Part shown: positions 22,508 to 30,964 of the stretch, in pieces | How positions within the stretch are numbered: the first letter of the stretch is position 1 | Layout: the number at the start of each line of letters is the position of its first letter | Origin: JAYEIA01 sp964472505 | GTDB taxonomy: Bacteria > Bacteroidota > Bacteroidia > Bacteroidales > JAADGE01 | NCBI GenBank assembly: GCA_964472505.1 | Contig: CAYYQW010000044.1 | Location: 1-32,290 of the forward strand | Length of the DNA: 32,290 nt | Direction of reading: 5' to 3' | Program-made: the position numbers and the translations under genes | The notes under the pieces: model-generated | The model's database searches: none | Seen by the model: only the letters and a program-made list of their open reading frames with translations | What the model was told of the DNA's origin: nothing

Positions 22508-25489
22508 ATGGAAAAGTCAAATAACATTATATCTCAACTCAGTAAAAACATTACCAATGAAGCCGATATTTTTCATGACTTAATGCCTTACAAAGTCAAA
22601 GAAATATTGCTCATTGCACATATCTACGATGCCCTGAGCGTACAACAAGAAGGACGGCTATCGGAAACCATTCTTGGTGATTACCATAAGCTTAACATAA
22701 CATCCATTCCGCGAATCACCAGTGTAAATAATTATGAAGAAGCCATGGATAAAATCGAAAAAAAAAGCTTCGATATGGTTATTATCATGGTTGGCATTGA
22801 TAAAAAAATACCGCTGAGAATCAGCAAAAAAATACAAAGTAAACAAGCTCATCTCCCGATATACCTTCTACTGAACAACCCCAAATACGCCGACTACTTC
22901 AGCCTTTCAAAAAACAGAAAATACTACGATAAATTATTCATCTGGAGTGGCGAACCGGCCATTTTCTTTGCAATCGTAAAAATGCAGGAAGACCGAAAAA
23001 ATCTAAAAAATGATATTGAAAAAATTGGACTTTCACGCATTTTGCTGCTGGTAGAAGATAATCCGCAATATTACTCTCGCTACATCCCTACTCTATATCA
23101 AAGCGTAATGAGGCAAACTCTGCGTATTACAGAAGATTCCGATATTATAGATGATTCATACAAATTCCTTAAACTGCGTATGCGTCCAAAAATATTGCAT
23201 ACCGATAATTTTGAAGATGCCATGAGCATCTACAAGGAATATAAAGACAATTTGCTTTGTGTGATTTCTGATGTGAAATATAAAAAAAACGGTACAAAAA
23301 AAGGGGAAGCAGGATTTGAGCTAATTAAATACATAAAAAAACATACACCGGACTTACCTACAGCCATAGAATCATCCAATATTGAAAATAAAGATAAAGC
23401 CGAAACGCTTAACTCCCATTTTCTATATAAAAAGTCCAAATCTTTAAATCATGACCTTCAACATTTTATAAAATACTATCTGGGATTCGGAGCTTTTATC
23501 TTTAGATTACCCGACGGGAATGAAATAGGAAGAGCTGAGAATCTTGAAGACTTTTTTATCAAACTTGCCGACCTGAAAGAAGAAAGCTTGCTGTTTCATG
23601 CATCCAAAAATCATTTCTCTTTATGGCTGAGAGCTCGCGGAGAATTCAAGCTGGCCGACAGCATTATGGACTACAAGCCCGATGACTTTGAAACACCGGA
23701 AGGCATTCGAAAAATATTGATTGAGAGTTTCTACAAGTATCGAGTAGAACAAAACAAAGGGCTAATCATTGAAACCGACGACCCGGCTATTAATGAAGAA
23801 AGCAATATCGGGCAGTTAGCAACCGGTGCTCTCGGAGGCAAGGCTCGAGGCTTAGCTTTTATTAATAAAATGATTTATAAATACAATTGTGAAGTCCTTA
23901 CCCCGGGCATTAAATTAAAAACACCAAAAACTTTTGTCATCGGAACCGATGAATTTGACTCATTTATAGAAAACAATAAACTCTACGATACAATATACAG
24001 AGATGACTTGAGCTATGAAACAACGCGCGAATTATTTCTAACAGGCAAACTATCCGAACACCTGATTTCTAAGCTGGAAAAAGTCTTGGATTTAATTCAA
24101 AACCCGATTGCCGTACGCTCATCCGGACTTTTTGAAGACTCTCTCATGCAGCCTTTTGCGGGTGTATTTGCAACCTATCTGCTTCCTAATAATCATAAAA
24201 ATAAAGAATATCGCTTAAAACAAATTTCGGATGCCATTAAATTGGTTTTTGCATCGGTTTTCAGTGAGGCCTCAAAATCCTACATAAAAACGATTAACTA
24301 CAATATAGAAGATGAAAAAATGGCCGTTGTGGTTCAGGAAGTTGTAGGCAATAAATACGAAGATGTCTATTTTCCGCACATAAGCGGCACTGCCCAATCG
24401 TTTAACTATTACCCTTACGGAAAAATTCAGCCGGAAGACGGTGCGGCCGTGCTGGCTATAGGGCTTGGGATGTACGTAGTAGAAGGTGAAAAAGCCATGC
24501 GTTTTTGTCCGGTTTATCCTAAACTGCAAAACCACAGCCCAAAAGATATGGTAAGCAACAGCCAACGAGAACTGTACGCTGTTGATTTGAGCCAAGAAAT
24601 AATTAACCTCAGCGCCGGAGAAACTGCCGGGCTTAAGAGAATAAAAGTACGACAAGCGGAAAAATTAGACCCGAAACACCTTAAGCATTGCCTGTCGGTT
24701 TACGACGGGAATAATGATGTCATTTCCCCCGGAACCGATAAAATTGGGCCGCGGGTAGTTAATTTCGGAAACATTTTGAAGTATAATTACATCCCGTTGG
24801 CCAACACCATAAAACGATTACTGGATGTTATGAAAGAAGCCATGGGTGCTCCGGTTGAAATCGAATTTTCCGTTGACTTGGACAAGCAAGACGGTAAAGC
24901 ACTTTTCTATCTTTTACAAGTAAAGCCGCTCATAGGTAACGATACCGACTACAGTATAGACTTTAAAAAAACGGATACGGAAAACAGCCTTGTTATATCG
25001 CAAAACAGCATGGGCAACGGTTTAATTGACTATATAGAAGACATAATTATCATACCTCCCGAAAAATTTGACAATCAAAAGACACAAGAGATTGCAAAAG
25101 AAGTAAGTGCTTTCAACAACCAAATGATGGAAGAAAACCGAGAATATCTGCTAATTGGCCCCGGGCGCTGGGGTTCTCGCGATAAGTGGATTGGCGTGCC
25201 GGTGCTCTGGAGCCAAATCTCCAAAGCTCGTGTAATTGTGGAAGCCGGGCTTCCGGATTTTCCTTTGGAAGCTTCTGCCGGTTCGCATTTTTTTCATAAT
25301 GTAACCTCCATGAACGTAGCTTATATGTCAGTAAAGCATAATTCAAAGCAAGAATTTATCCGTTGGGAAAAATTTGCAAATCATGATATCAAAAAAGAAA
25401 CAAAATATGTGCAGCATATCCGTTTGAAAAAGCCTTTAACTATCCAAATTGACGGGAAAAAGCGTATTACCGTAATTAGTGAAAGATAA
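22508..25489 (+). CDS. Two-receiver protein with PEP/pyruvate-binding (PPDK_N) domain
   Basis: A 993-residue protein. Residues 30-165 look like a receiver-fold domain lacking the phospho-acceptor (M-V-I-I-M-V-G-I where an Asp is expected). Residues 175-325 are a second receiver that keeps an acidic pair (Glu183, Asp184 in L-L-V-E-D-N), a candidate acceptor Asp255 (CVISDV) and Lys308/309. A linker leads to a PPDK_N-type ATP/pyruvate-binding domain (about 433-808): G-G-K-A-R-G-L-A-F, P-I-A-V-R-S-S-G-L-F-E-D-S, E-I-E-F-S-V-D and L-L-Q-V-K-P. The phosphohistidine swivel and PEP-binding barrel of PEP synthase or PPDK are absent. The C-terminal 180 residues hold L-L-I-G-P-G-R-W-G-S-R-D, a conserved-looking block of unknown role. 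It may be a regulated phosphotransferase or pyrophosphorylating enzyme of unknown substrate. Confidence 0.8.
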   Translation: MEKSNNIISQLSKNITNEADIFHDLMPYKVKEILLIAHIYDALSVQQEGRLSETILGDYHKLNITSIPRITSVNNYEEAMDKIEKKSFDMVIIMVGIDKKIPLRISKKIQSKQAHLPIYLLLNNPKYADYFSLSKNRKYYDKLFIWSGEPAIFFAIVKMQEDRKNLKNDIEKIGLSRILLLVEDNPQYYSRYIPTLYQSVMRQTLRITEDSDIIDDSYKFLKLRMRPKILHTDNFEDAMSIYKEYKDNLLCVISDVKYKKNGTKKGEAGFELIKYIKKHTPDLPTAIESSNIENKDKAETLNSHFLYKKSKSLNHDLQHFIKYYLGFGAFIFRLPDGNEIGRAENLEDFFIKLADLKEESLLFHASKNHFSLWLRARGEFKLADSIMDYKPDDFETPEGIRKILIESFYKYRVEQNKGLIIETDDPAINEESNIGQLATGALGGKARGLAFINKMIYKYNCEVLTPGIKLKTPKTFVIGTDEFDSFIENNKLYDTIYRDDLSYETTRELFLTGKLSEHLISKLEKVLDLIQNPIAVRSSGLFEDSLMQPFAGVFATYLLPNNHKNKEYRLKQISDAIKLVFASVFSEASKSYIKTINYNIEDEKMAVVVQEVVGNKYEDVYFPHISGTAQSFNYYPYGKIQPEDGAAVLAIGLGMYVVEGEKAMRFCPVYPKLQNHSPKDMVSNSQRELYAVDLSQEIINLSAGETAGLKRIKVRQAEKLDPKHLKHCLSVYDGNNDVISPGTDKIGPRVVNFGNILKYNYIPLANTIKRLLDVMKEAMGAPVEIEFSVDLDKQDGKALFYLLQVKPLIGNDTDYSIDFKKTDTENSLVISQNSMGNGLIDYIEDIIIIPPEKFDNQKTQEIAKEVSAFNNQMMEENREYLLIGPGRWGSRDKWIGVPVLWSQISKARVIVEAGLPDFPLEASAGSHFFHNVTSMNVAYMSVKHNSKQEFIRWEKFANHDIKKETKYVQHIRLKKPLTIQIDGKKRITVISER

Positions 25490-25787
25490 ATCGGATAAAC
25501 CAAAAACAAATCAATTTAGCGCAATCCGGTTCAAGGCTTCTGACAGCTTAAGCAATTGGCGTTGTTCTATTTTGCCTGTCTTGCACAAAATTTAGTCATT
25601 TTTTCCATAACCTGCTTTCAAACATTTTTGCGCCAAGCTTGTGCGCCATTTGAATAATTGCCTGCATTTTGTGTTGAAAGCTACAACTCTACAACAGTTA
25701 TATAAATGTAAAATTGGAATATGTTTTATATCAAACTCCCGCAGCTTGCAAAATCTCGGAAATAGGACTATCTTTATCTAATCTTAC
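25490..25787. other. Intergenic stretch, no gene recognised
   Basis: Gap between the PEP-binding protein and the histidine kinase. It contains an inverted motif around GCGCCAAGCTTGTGCGCC (25632-25649) and TATCTTTA (25769-25776), one base from the -7 consensus, 12 bp before the kinase start. No terminator with a U-run, RNA gene or repeat was found. Confidence 0.5.
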
Positions 25788-27485
25788 ATGAAGCTCTGTA
25801 TTATGAATATTTTCAAAAAACTGCAACAAAGCCGTATCGTGCAAAAATTGCTTCCAGAATTTAGATCATCCATATACGGAAGAGTGGTTTTTATTATCAT
25901 ATCTTTATCGCTATTGTTTTTTGTATCTTTTAGTATGATTTTTCGTTCGGTCAACGAAAAATATATGCAAAATGTAATTAAACAGCGCGGTACGAATGTA
26001 GCGCTTCTGGTTCAAAGTGCACTGTATAAAGCCATGTTGGAGAATGACGCAGCCGGCATGCAAAGCACCCTGAATGTGATAAACAAAATGACCGGCGTAG
26101 AAGATGTTACCGTATATAATCAAATGGACGAACCCGCCTACACTTCATACGCAAGCGATGATGAAAGCCACGGAAACCCAAACTGCAAAGAATGCCACAG
26201 CGATATAGCTTCTCTGTTTTCTAATGAGCATGAAGCTTTCCGAATTATAGATATTGACAGCGATTGCGACATGAGCACAGGTTACGATACCAAACGACAA
26301 CTTTTTGTCAGATCAACGATTCTCAACGAACCCTCTTGCTATAATGCGGCCTGCCATGCGCATCCGCGTGAGCAAAAATTGCTTGGCTCGTTAATTATAA
26401 AACTGCCTCTGTGTAATTTAGACCGGGCACAAGACGAAATTTCGCGCGACTTTTTTCTAACCGCAACAGCTATGACAATCGGGCTGCTGATTATTTTGGT
26501 ATATTTTACCCGAAAACGCATCAAAGAACCGCTCAATTCGCTTATGAGCGTGAGTAAAGCCGTAAAAACAGGCGATCGCAGCCGCAGGGTGAAAATTTCG
26601 CATAACCAGCTTCATGATATGAAAATGCTTTCCATGACTTTCAACCAAATGTTGGATAATTTGGAAAGCGCCACCACAGAACTTGAAAACTGGTCGCAAC
26701 AATTGGAATACAAAGTACGAAAAAAAACCGAAGAACTCGGCCAGGTTCAATACGAACTCATCAATGTAGAACGAACCGCTTCGCTCGGAAAACTCTCGCT
26801 TTCGGTAGCACACGAAATCAACAATCCGCTCTCCGGTATTTTAATATACACCAAATTGGTACGCAAGCAAATTGAAAAATCCGATATTGAGCCCGAAAAA
26901 AAGAAAACCATGGTTAAACACCTTTTAATGACCGAGAATGAATCAAAAAGGTGCGGTAATATTGTAAAAGGGCTTCTGGACTTTTCTCGAAAAGACCAAG
27001 ATGCATTCAAAATTAAGCATTTACATGATATTTTGAGTGAAACTTATGACCTAATGGCTCACTCAATGAAAATTGGCAAAATTATGTTTCTCACAGATTT
27101 TTCGGCAGAAAAAGATACGGTCTATTGCAATCCCAATCAGCTGAAACAAGCTTGCATTACGGTACTTGTAAACGCTTCGGAAGCCATAAATGAAAACGGA
27201 GAAATCATAATCAAAACACACAATCCGGACGCCGAACATATTACACTCACAATAGAGGATAACGGCAGCGGCATACCCGAAGAGGTTATACCGCACATTT
27301 TTGAGCCTTTCTTTACAACAAAGCAAAACGAAAAAGGCATTGGCCTGGGATTGGCCATTACCCACGGTATTATTGAAAATCACAACGGTAAAATTAATTT
27401 AGATTCAGAGCTCAATAAAGGAACTTCAGTTATAATTACACTGCCTCTTAAAAACGAAACAAAGCAAGAAGATCATGACAGATAA
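25788..27485 (+). CDS. Sensor histidine kinase with periplasmic c-type heme motifs
   Basis: A 565-residue membrane kinase. Membrane helices at about 31-53 and 222-240 enclose a periplasmic sensor. This has a CxxCH heme-attachment motif, C-K-E-C-H (133-137), and a CX4CH motif, C-Y-N-A-A-C-H-A-H-P (184-193). HAMP follows (about 243-295), then a coiled coil and a HisKA domain with V-A-H-E-I-N-N-P-L-S-G (phospho-acceptor His342). The HATPase_c domain has the N-box L-V-N-A-S-E-A, E-D-N-G-S-G-I-P and G-I-G-L-G-L-A. Bound heme would let it sense redox state, oxygen, NO or a similar ligand; the ligand is inferred. It overlaps its response regulator gene by 11 bp. ATG 25803 is an alternative start, five codons in. 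Confidence 0.92.
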   Translation: MKLCIMNIFKKLQQSRIVQKLLPEFRSSIYGRVVFIIISLSLLFFVSFSMIFRSVNEKYMQNVIKQRGTNVALLVQSALYKAMLENDAAGMQSTLNVINKMTGVEDVTVYNQMDEPAYTSYASDDESHGNPNCKECHSDIASLFSNEHEAFRIIDIDSDCDMSTGYDTKRQLFVRSTILNEPSCYNAACHAHPREQKLLGSLIIKLPLCNLDRAQDEISRDFFLTATAMTIGLLIILVYFTRKRIKEPLNSLMSVSKAVKTGDRSRRVKISHNQLHDMKMLSMTFNQMLDNLESATTELENWSQQLEYKVRKKTEELGQVQYELINVERTASLGKLSLSVAHEINNPLSGILIYTKLVRKQIEKSDIEPEKKKTMVKHLLMTENESKRCGNIVKGLLDFSRKDQDAFKIKHLHDILSETYDLMAHSMKIGKIMFLTDFSAEKDTVYCNPNQLKQACITVLVNASEAINENGEIIIKTHNPDAEHITLTIEDNGSGIPEEVIPHIFEPFFTTKQNEKGIGLGLAITHGIIENHNGKINLDSELNKGTSVIITLPLKNETKQEDHDR

Positions 27486-28812
27486 AAATATTTCCATGTT
27501 GATCGTTGACGATGAGCCATCGGTAAGAGAATCGCTGCACAGTTGGTTTGCCGAAGACGGGTTCATTGTAGAATGCGCAGAAGATGCCAAAACGGCACTG
27601 GATAAGTTGGAATCCAAAGAATTTGATATCATACTGTCTGACATAAAAATGCCCGGTATGGACGGTATGGAAATGCTGTGCAGAATAAAATCGCAGGAAT
27701 CCGAAGCCATTGTCATTATGATGACTGCTTTTGCTACGGTTGATACGGCCGTGCAAGCGCTCAAAGACGGAGCTTTCGATTATATCACAAAACCATTTGA
27801 CCCGGATGACTTGTCGCATTTGGTAAGAAATGCAGAAAAGCAAATAAAATTGCGTAAAGAAAATGAATCGCTCAAAGAACGGGTAGTCAATTTAGAGAAC
27901 ACCGAAAACATTATCGGTGTAAGCCAAGCCATGCAGGAAGTTTTTCTGGATATAAAAAACGTGGCTCCCTCCGACTCGTCGGTTATTATTACCGGTGAAA
28001 GCGGTGTGGGAAAAGAGCTGGTAGCACGCGCCATTCATTCTAATTCAAGCAGAAAATATTTCCCGATGGTTTCGGTACATTGCGGCGCATTATCGGAAAC
28101 ACTTTTGGAAAGCGAACTCTTCGGACACGAAAAAGGGGCATTTACCGGTGCTGTTTACAGCCGAAAAGGGCGTTTTGAAATGGCAGATAACGGAACCATT
28201 TTTTTGGATGAAATAGCCACTATATCGCAAAAAATGCAAATAGAGCTTTTGCGTGTTTTGGAAACTAAAACCTTCATGCGTGTGGGCGGCAACAAAGAAT
28301 TATCATCCGATTTCAGAGTCATCTGTGCCACCAACCGCGACCTGAAAGAAATGACCAAACAAGGTACTTTTCGTGAAGATTTATATTATCGTCTGAATGT
28401 TGTAACCATTGATGTTCCGCCCTTGCGCGATCGCGAAGGCGATATTCCGCTTTTAGCCGAATATTTTGTGGAAAAATATTGCAAATCCATGAATAAACCG
28501 ACAATGGAAATCGACAAAACCGCTATAAAACGCTTGGAAGATTACGATTTCCCGGGTAACATCCGTGAGCTTGAAAATATGATAGAACGAGCCATTGTAG
28601 TGGGTAACGACAAGAAAATCACCGTTAAAGATTTGCCTTTAGACAAAAAAAGTAAAAGCCCGGATTCCGGATCCGAGAGTTTAGAGGAACTTGAGAAAAA
28701 ACACATAAAACAAATTCTGGAGAAATACGACGGCAACATCAGCCGCAGTGCCAAAGCGCTTAAAATAGACCGAGCAACCCTCTACAATAAAATAAAAAAA
28801 TATAACTTATAG
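27475..28812 (+). CDS. Sigma-54-dependent response regulator (NtrC family)
   Basis: A 445-residue regulator with three parts. The receiver (1-120) has acidic Asp12-Asp13, acceptor Asp56 (ILSDIKMPG) and Lys104 region (YITKPFDPDD). The AAA+ sigma-54 activation domain (about 143-370) has Walker A G-E-S-G-V-G-K-E, the sigma-54-contacting G-A-F-T-G-A loop, Walker B G-T-I-F-L-D-E-I and the arginine-finger region L-Y-Y-R-L-N-V. The C-terminal Fis-type helix-turn-helix (about 405-445) reads NISRSAKALKIDRATLYNKI. It is the cognate partner of the upstream kinase, with which it overlaps by 11 bp. Targets should have -24/-12 promoters; I did not see a convincing one in this window. Confidence 0.95.
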   Translation: MTDKNISMLIVDDEPSVRESLHSWFAEDGFIVECAEDAKTALDKLESKEFDIILSDIKMPGMDGMEMLCRIKSQESEAIVIMMTAFATVDTAVQALKDGAFDYITKPFDPDDLSHLVRNAEKQIKLRKENESLKERVVNLENTENIIGVSQAMQEVFLDIKNVAPSDSSVIITGESGVGKELVARAIHSNSSRKYFPMVSVHCGALSETLLESELFGHEKGAFTGAVYSRKGRFEMADNGTIFLDEIATISQKMQIELLRVLETKTFMRVGGNKELSSDFRVICATNRDLKEMTKQGTFREDLYYRLNVVTIDVPPLRDREGDIPLLAEYFVEKYCKSMNKPTMEIDKTAIKRLEDYDFPGNIRELENMIERAIVVGNDKKITVKDLPLDKKSKSPDSGSESLEELEKKHIKQILEKYDGNISRSAKALKIDRATLYNKIKKYNL

Positions 28813-28827
28813 TATTACGAAGAGCTT

Positions 28828-28857
28828 AGCAGCAATACTGACTTTATAATTGCTGCT
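28828..28857 (+). other. Hairpin between response regulator and archaemetzincin genes
   Basis: AGCAGCAAT (28828-28836) pairs perfectly with ATTGCTGCT (28849-28857), loop 12 bases. There is no U-run, so read-through is likely. It ends 7 bp before the archaemetzincin ATG and could mask its ribosome-binding region. Confidence 0.55.
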
Positions 28858-28864
28858 TAGTCGT

Positions 28865-29452
28865 ATGCCCCAACTTTATGAACTCATAATGCAAGCAGAA
28901 AAGATAAAATTAATCGTATTCAGCTACATTGAATCCAAAGGATTGGAAAAAACCAAACAATGCCTAAAAAAAGCTTATCTGCTGCCGGTTGAAATTCATG
29001 AGCCGCATACTGACCTTAGCGTGTTTTATGACAAAACGCGCGGCCAATATAATGCCAATCAAATTCTGAAAATGACCGATGAATTATACGGAGAAGATAA
29101 TGCAAAAACCATTGGGCTTTTAAACGTGGATCTGTTTATTCCCATTTTCACCTACATTTTCGGACAAGCCCACTTGGGCGGCAGAACAGCTATTGTGTCA
29201 AAATACAGGCTTTCGAACGAACGATTTGGAATTAAACCTGACCCGGTACTCCACCACCAACGTTTTTGTAAAGAAATTGTGCATGAACTCGGCCATACCT
29301 TCGGATTGAAACATTGCCACACGCCCACTTGCGTTATGCGCTCGGCAACTTATACAGAAGACGTGGATCAAAAATCCAATGAACTTTGCCCCAAATGCCA
29401 AAAAGACTATGAAATACTTATATCCGGACAATCGTCAGATAATAAATTCTAA
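28865..29452 (+). CDS. Archaemetzincin-family zinc metalloprotease
   Basis: A 195-residue predicted cytoplasmic protease from ATG 28865. The signature is H-E-L-G-H-T-F-G-L-K-H-C (140-151) continuing HTPTCVM, then about 16 residues to C-P-K-C (175-178). This is the archaemetzincin pattern HExxHxxGx3Cx4CxM...CxxC, with one zinc at the HExxH site and a second, structural zinc on four cysteines. Catalytic Glu141 is present. Substrates of bacterial archaemetzincins are unknown. The gene follows the heme-kinase/sigma-54 regulator pair by 52 bp on the same strand without a terminator, so it may be co-transcribed. ATG 28889 is an alternative start; the TTG at 28850 lies inside a hairpin and is unlikely. 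Confidence 0.92.
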   Translation: MPQLYELIMQAEKIKLIVFSYIESKGLEKTKQCLKKAYLLPVEIHEPHTDLSVFYDKTRGQYNANQILKMTDELYGEDNAKTIGLLNVDLFIPIFTYIFGQAHLGGRTAIVSKYRLSNERFGIKPDPVLHHQRFCKEIVHELGHTFGLKHCHTPTCVMRSATYTEDVDQKSNELCPKCQKDYEILISGQSSDNKF

Positions 29453-29504
29453 GTTATTCATAATGATTATTGATTACCTTAAATCCGCAAAATGTGATCA
29501 GGTA

Positions 29505-30215
29505 TTAATCAAAAACATATTTCTTATTCTGCACTCGCACATTGGGCGGAAGCTTGTGTTTCTCAAAATAATCATAACCGGTTTTAAGATTGAGCCAATA
29601 GTCGTACCATTTTGAATTTTTCACCAAATTCATGCCCATATTTGTCATGCGAAAGGGGAAAATGTGAACACGGAAAAAGGCTTGTCCGTTTTTTAAAGCA
29701 GCTTCGGAAATCAGGTAAATTTCTTCAATAAGCGGATCAGTCATGGCATAGCAGCCGATACTCACACAACTGCCGTGCACCATTAATGCGCTGCCGGTGC
29801 GTTTGTGTGTGCGATCGTAGGTGTTTGGATATCCCAAATTAAAAGAAAGATGAAAACTGCTGTACGGATTAAACTGTTTCGCACGTACAAAATAAAAACC
29901 CTCGGGAGCCATGCCGTCGCCTTCCTTAAGTTTGGGCCCGAGGCCGCCGCTGCCAAAAGTGCAAACATCATAGGTTTTATATAATCGATATGTTTTATCC
30001 TCTTTTATCCACAACTCAAGCTGTTTTTCGGTCTTGAATATTCGCATAAATACAGGCTGCCCAAAAGTAAAGCCTTCATCCGCCAAAGCCTTTTTTATTT
30101 CGACTTCGCGTTTTTTCTTTACTTGTTTCAAACGTGAACTGTTAGGGAAATTCTGTGCTTGAGCCATTTGCAAAGAAGCTATTAAAAATATCGTTATTAT
30201 AACAGTAAATTTCAT
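29505..30215 (-). CDS. L,D-transpeptidase-family protein (YafK/ErfK type), exported
   Basis: A 236-residue protein with a signal peptide (residues 1-20, A-Q-A-Q). The catalytic YkuD-type domain is recognised by M-V-H-G-S-C-V-S-I-G-C-Y-A-M (His147 ... Cys155 as nucleophile), with LELWIKEDKTYRLYKTY and APEGFYFV strands ahead of it. The YafK-like subgroup in Gram-negatives acts on peptidoglycan in the periplasm, in some cases cutting rather than forming the link to an outer-membrane lipoprotein; which applies here is unknown. It overlaps the upstream VirK-like gene by four bases (ATGA), so the two are translationally coupled. It converges on the archaemetzincin gene, 52 bp away. Confidence 0.9.
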   Translation of the reverse strand: MKFTVIITIFLIASLQMAQAQNFPNSSRLKQVKKKREVEIKKALADEGFTFGQPVFMRIFKTEKQLELWIKEDKTYRLYKTYDVCTFGSGGLGPKLKEGDGMAPEGFYFVRAKQFNPYSSFHLSFNLGYPNTYDRTHKRTGSALMVHGSCVSIGCYAMTDPLIEEIYLISEAALKNGQAFFRVHIFPFRMTNMGMNLVKNSKWYDYWLNLKTGYDYFEKHKLPPNVRVQNKKYVFD

Positions 30216-30697
30216 TCGCAGGATTTTATATAAAAGTAAGCAGCACCTTTGTTATTTCCGTCATTTATTTCGGTAAAAAAATTCTCATCCATCAGTACTG
30301 AATAATCTGTGGGATTCACATAATTAACCGTAATTTTCACTTTGCCGTCTTCATCTGCACGAATTTTGCCGTAGTTATACACAAAGCCTTCTCCTTTAGG
30401 ATTCTGAATTAATTTAGCTGCCGAACTTACCACAAAGGCTTTTTCATTCCTTACGGATTGCCGGGCGATATACTCATAAACATCAAAGTCCATTCCTCCA
30501 ACGGCATCCGGCGCACTTTCCTGTATCTCATTATCGTCAATCAACATACAATCACCATAATGTATAACGGCTCTTACGGTTTTTCCGGTATTTAAAGCGT
30601 GTACCAAATCATCAAAATTTCTCAACTGAGTTTGAGCAAAAGCTTCCGAAATAAAAATACCGGAAGCAAATAAAAGCAAAGAAACCAATTTTTTCAT
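30212..30697 (-). CDS. VirK-like exported protein
   Basis: A 161-residue protein starting at ATG 30697 with a signal peptide (residues 1-21, A-F-A-Q). The mature part begins L-R-N-F-D-D-L-V-H-A-L-N-T-G-K-T-V-R-A-V-I-H-Y-G-D-C. This fits the VirK family pattern: a helix with an A-L-x-x-G core, then a strand ending in a cysteine, Cys50. A second cysteine is near the C-terminus (K-S-C-E), so a disulfide is possible in the periplasm. VirK proteins have no known activity. A 16-codon upstream extension was rejected because it precedes the signal peptide. Coupling to the L,D-transpeptidase gene by ATGA suggests a joint envelope role. Confidence 0.7.
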   Translation of the reverse strand: MKKLVSLLLFASGIFISEAFAQTQLRNFDDLVHALNTGKTVRAVIHYGDCMLIDDNEIQESAPDAVGGMDFDVYEYIARQSVRNEKAFVVSSAAKLIQNPKGEGFVYNYGKIRADEDGKVKITVNYVNPTDYSVLMDENFFTEINDGNNKGAAYFYIKSCE

Positions 30698-30760
30698 AAT
30701 TAATATTTTCTGTTTAAAGCTTAATAGTTCATTATGCTTTTCCATCAGACTAAAAATGAG

Positions 30761-30844
30761 AACTTTGCCAAAGTTTATCTATTTCACTTATAGTGTTGAT
30801 TATTAGCTTCATTACAGTTTGCAAACTGCAACTTTGGCAAAGTT
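30761..30844. promoter_or_regulatory. Cluster of three palindromes between divergent operons
   Basis: AACTTTG-C-CAAAGTT (30761-30775) and AACTTTG-G-CAAAGTT (30830-30844) are each palindromic and are exact reverse complements of each other. CAGTTTGCAAACTG (30815-30828) is a perfect 14-bp palindrome next to the second. CACT-TAT-AGTG (30785-30795) adds a weaker one. They lie 63-150 bp upstream of the virK start codon and 120-205 bp upstream of udk, so they may be operators for one or both units. Confidence 0.6.
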
Positions 30845-30931
30845 TAACGAACCATTAAAGCTAAAACAAACATAATAAAAAATTCCGGAAAATATTGAAA
30901 ATTTAATACCAAGAGTTCCGCATATTGTTAT

Positions 30932-30939
30932 TATATTTG
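30932..30939 (+). promoter_or_regulatory. Candidate -7 element for udk
   Basis: TATATTTG matches TAnnTTTG, 25 bp upstream of the udk ATG. An AAAAAGGAAGG run just before the ATG is one of the few Shine-Dalgarno-like sites in the window. Confidence 0.55.
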
Positions 30940-30964
30940 AATCCGGAAACTTAAAAAGGAAGGC

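Noticed and set aside
25655..25860. Minus-strand 44-codon frame ending L-Q-A-A-G-V-stop at about 25730, suggesting a gene remnant
   Set aside because: It overlaps the kinase's membrane-anchor coding region, has no start or upstream continuation, and could arise by chance.
29468..29515. Bulged hairpin TTGATTA...TAATCAA at the convergent gene ends
   Set aside because: Overlaps the L,D-transpeptidase stop codon, has a three-base bulge and no U-run; too weak for a terminator call.
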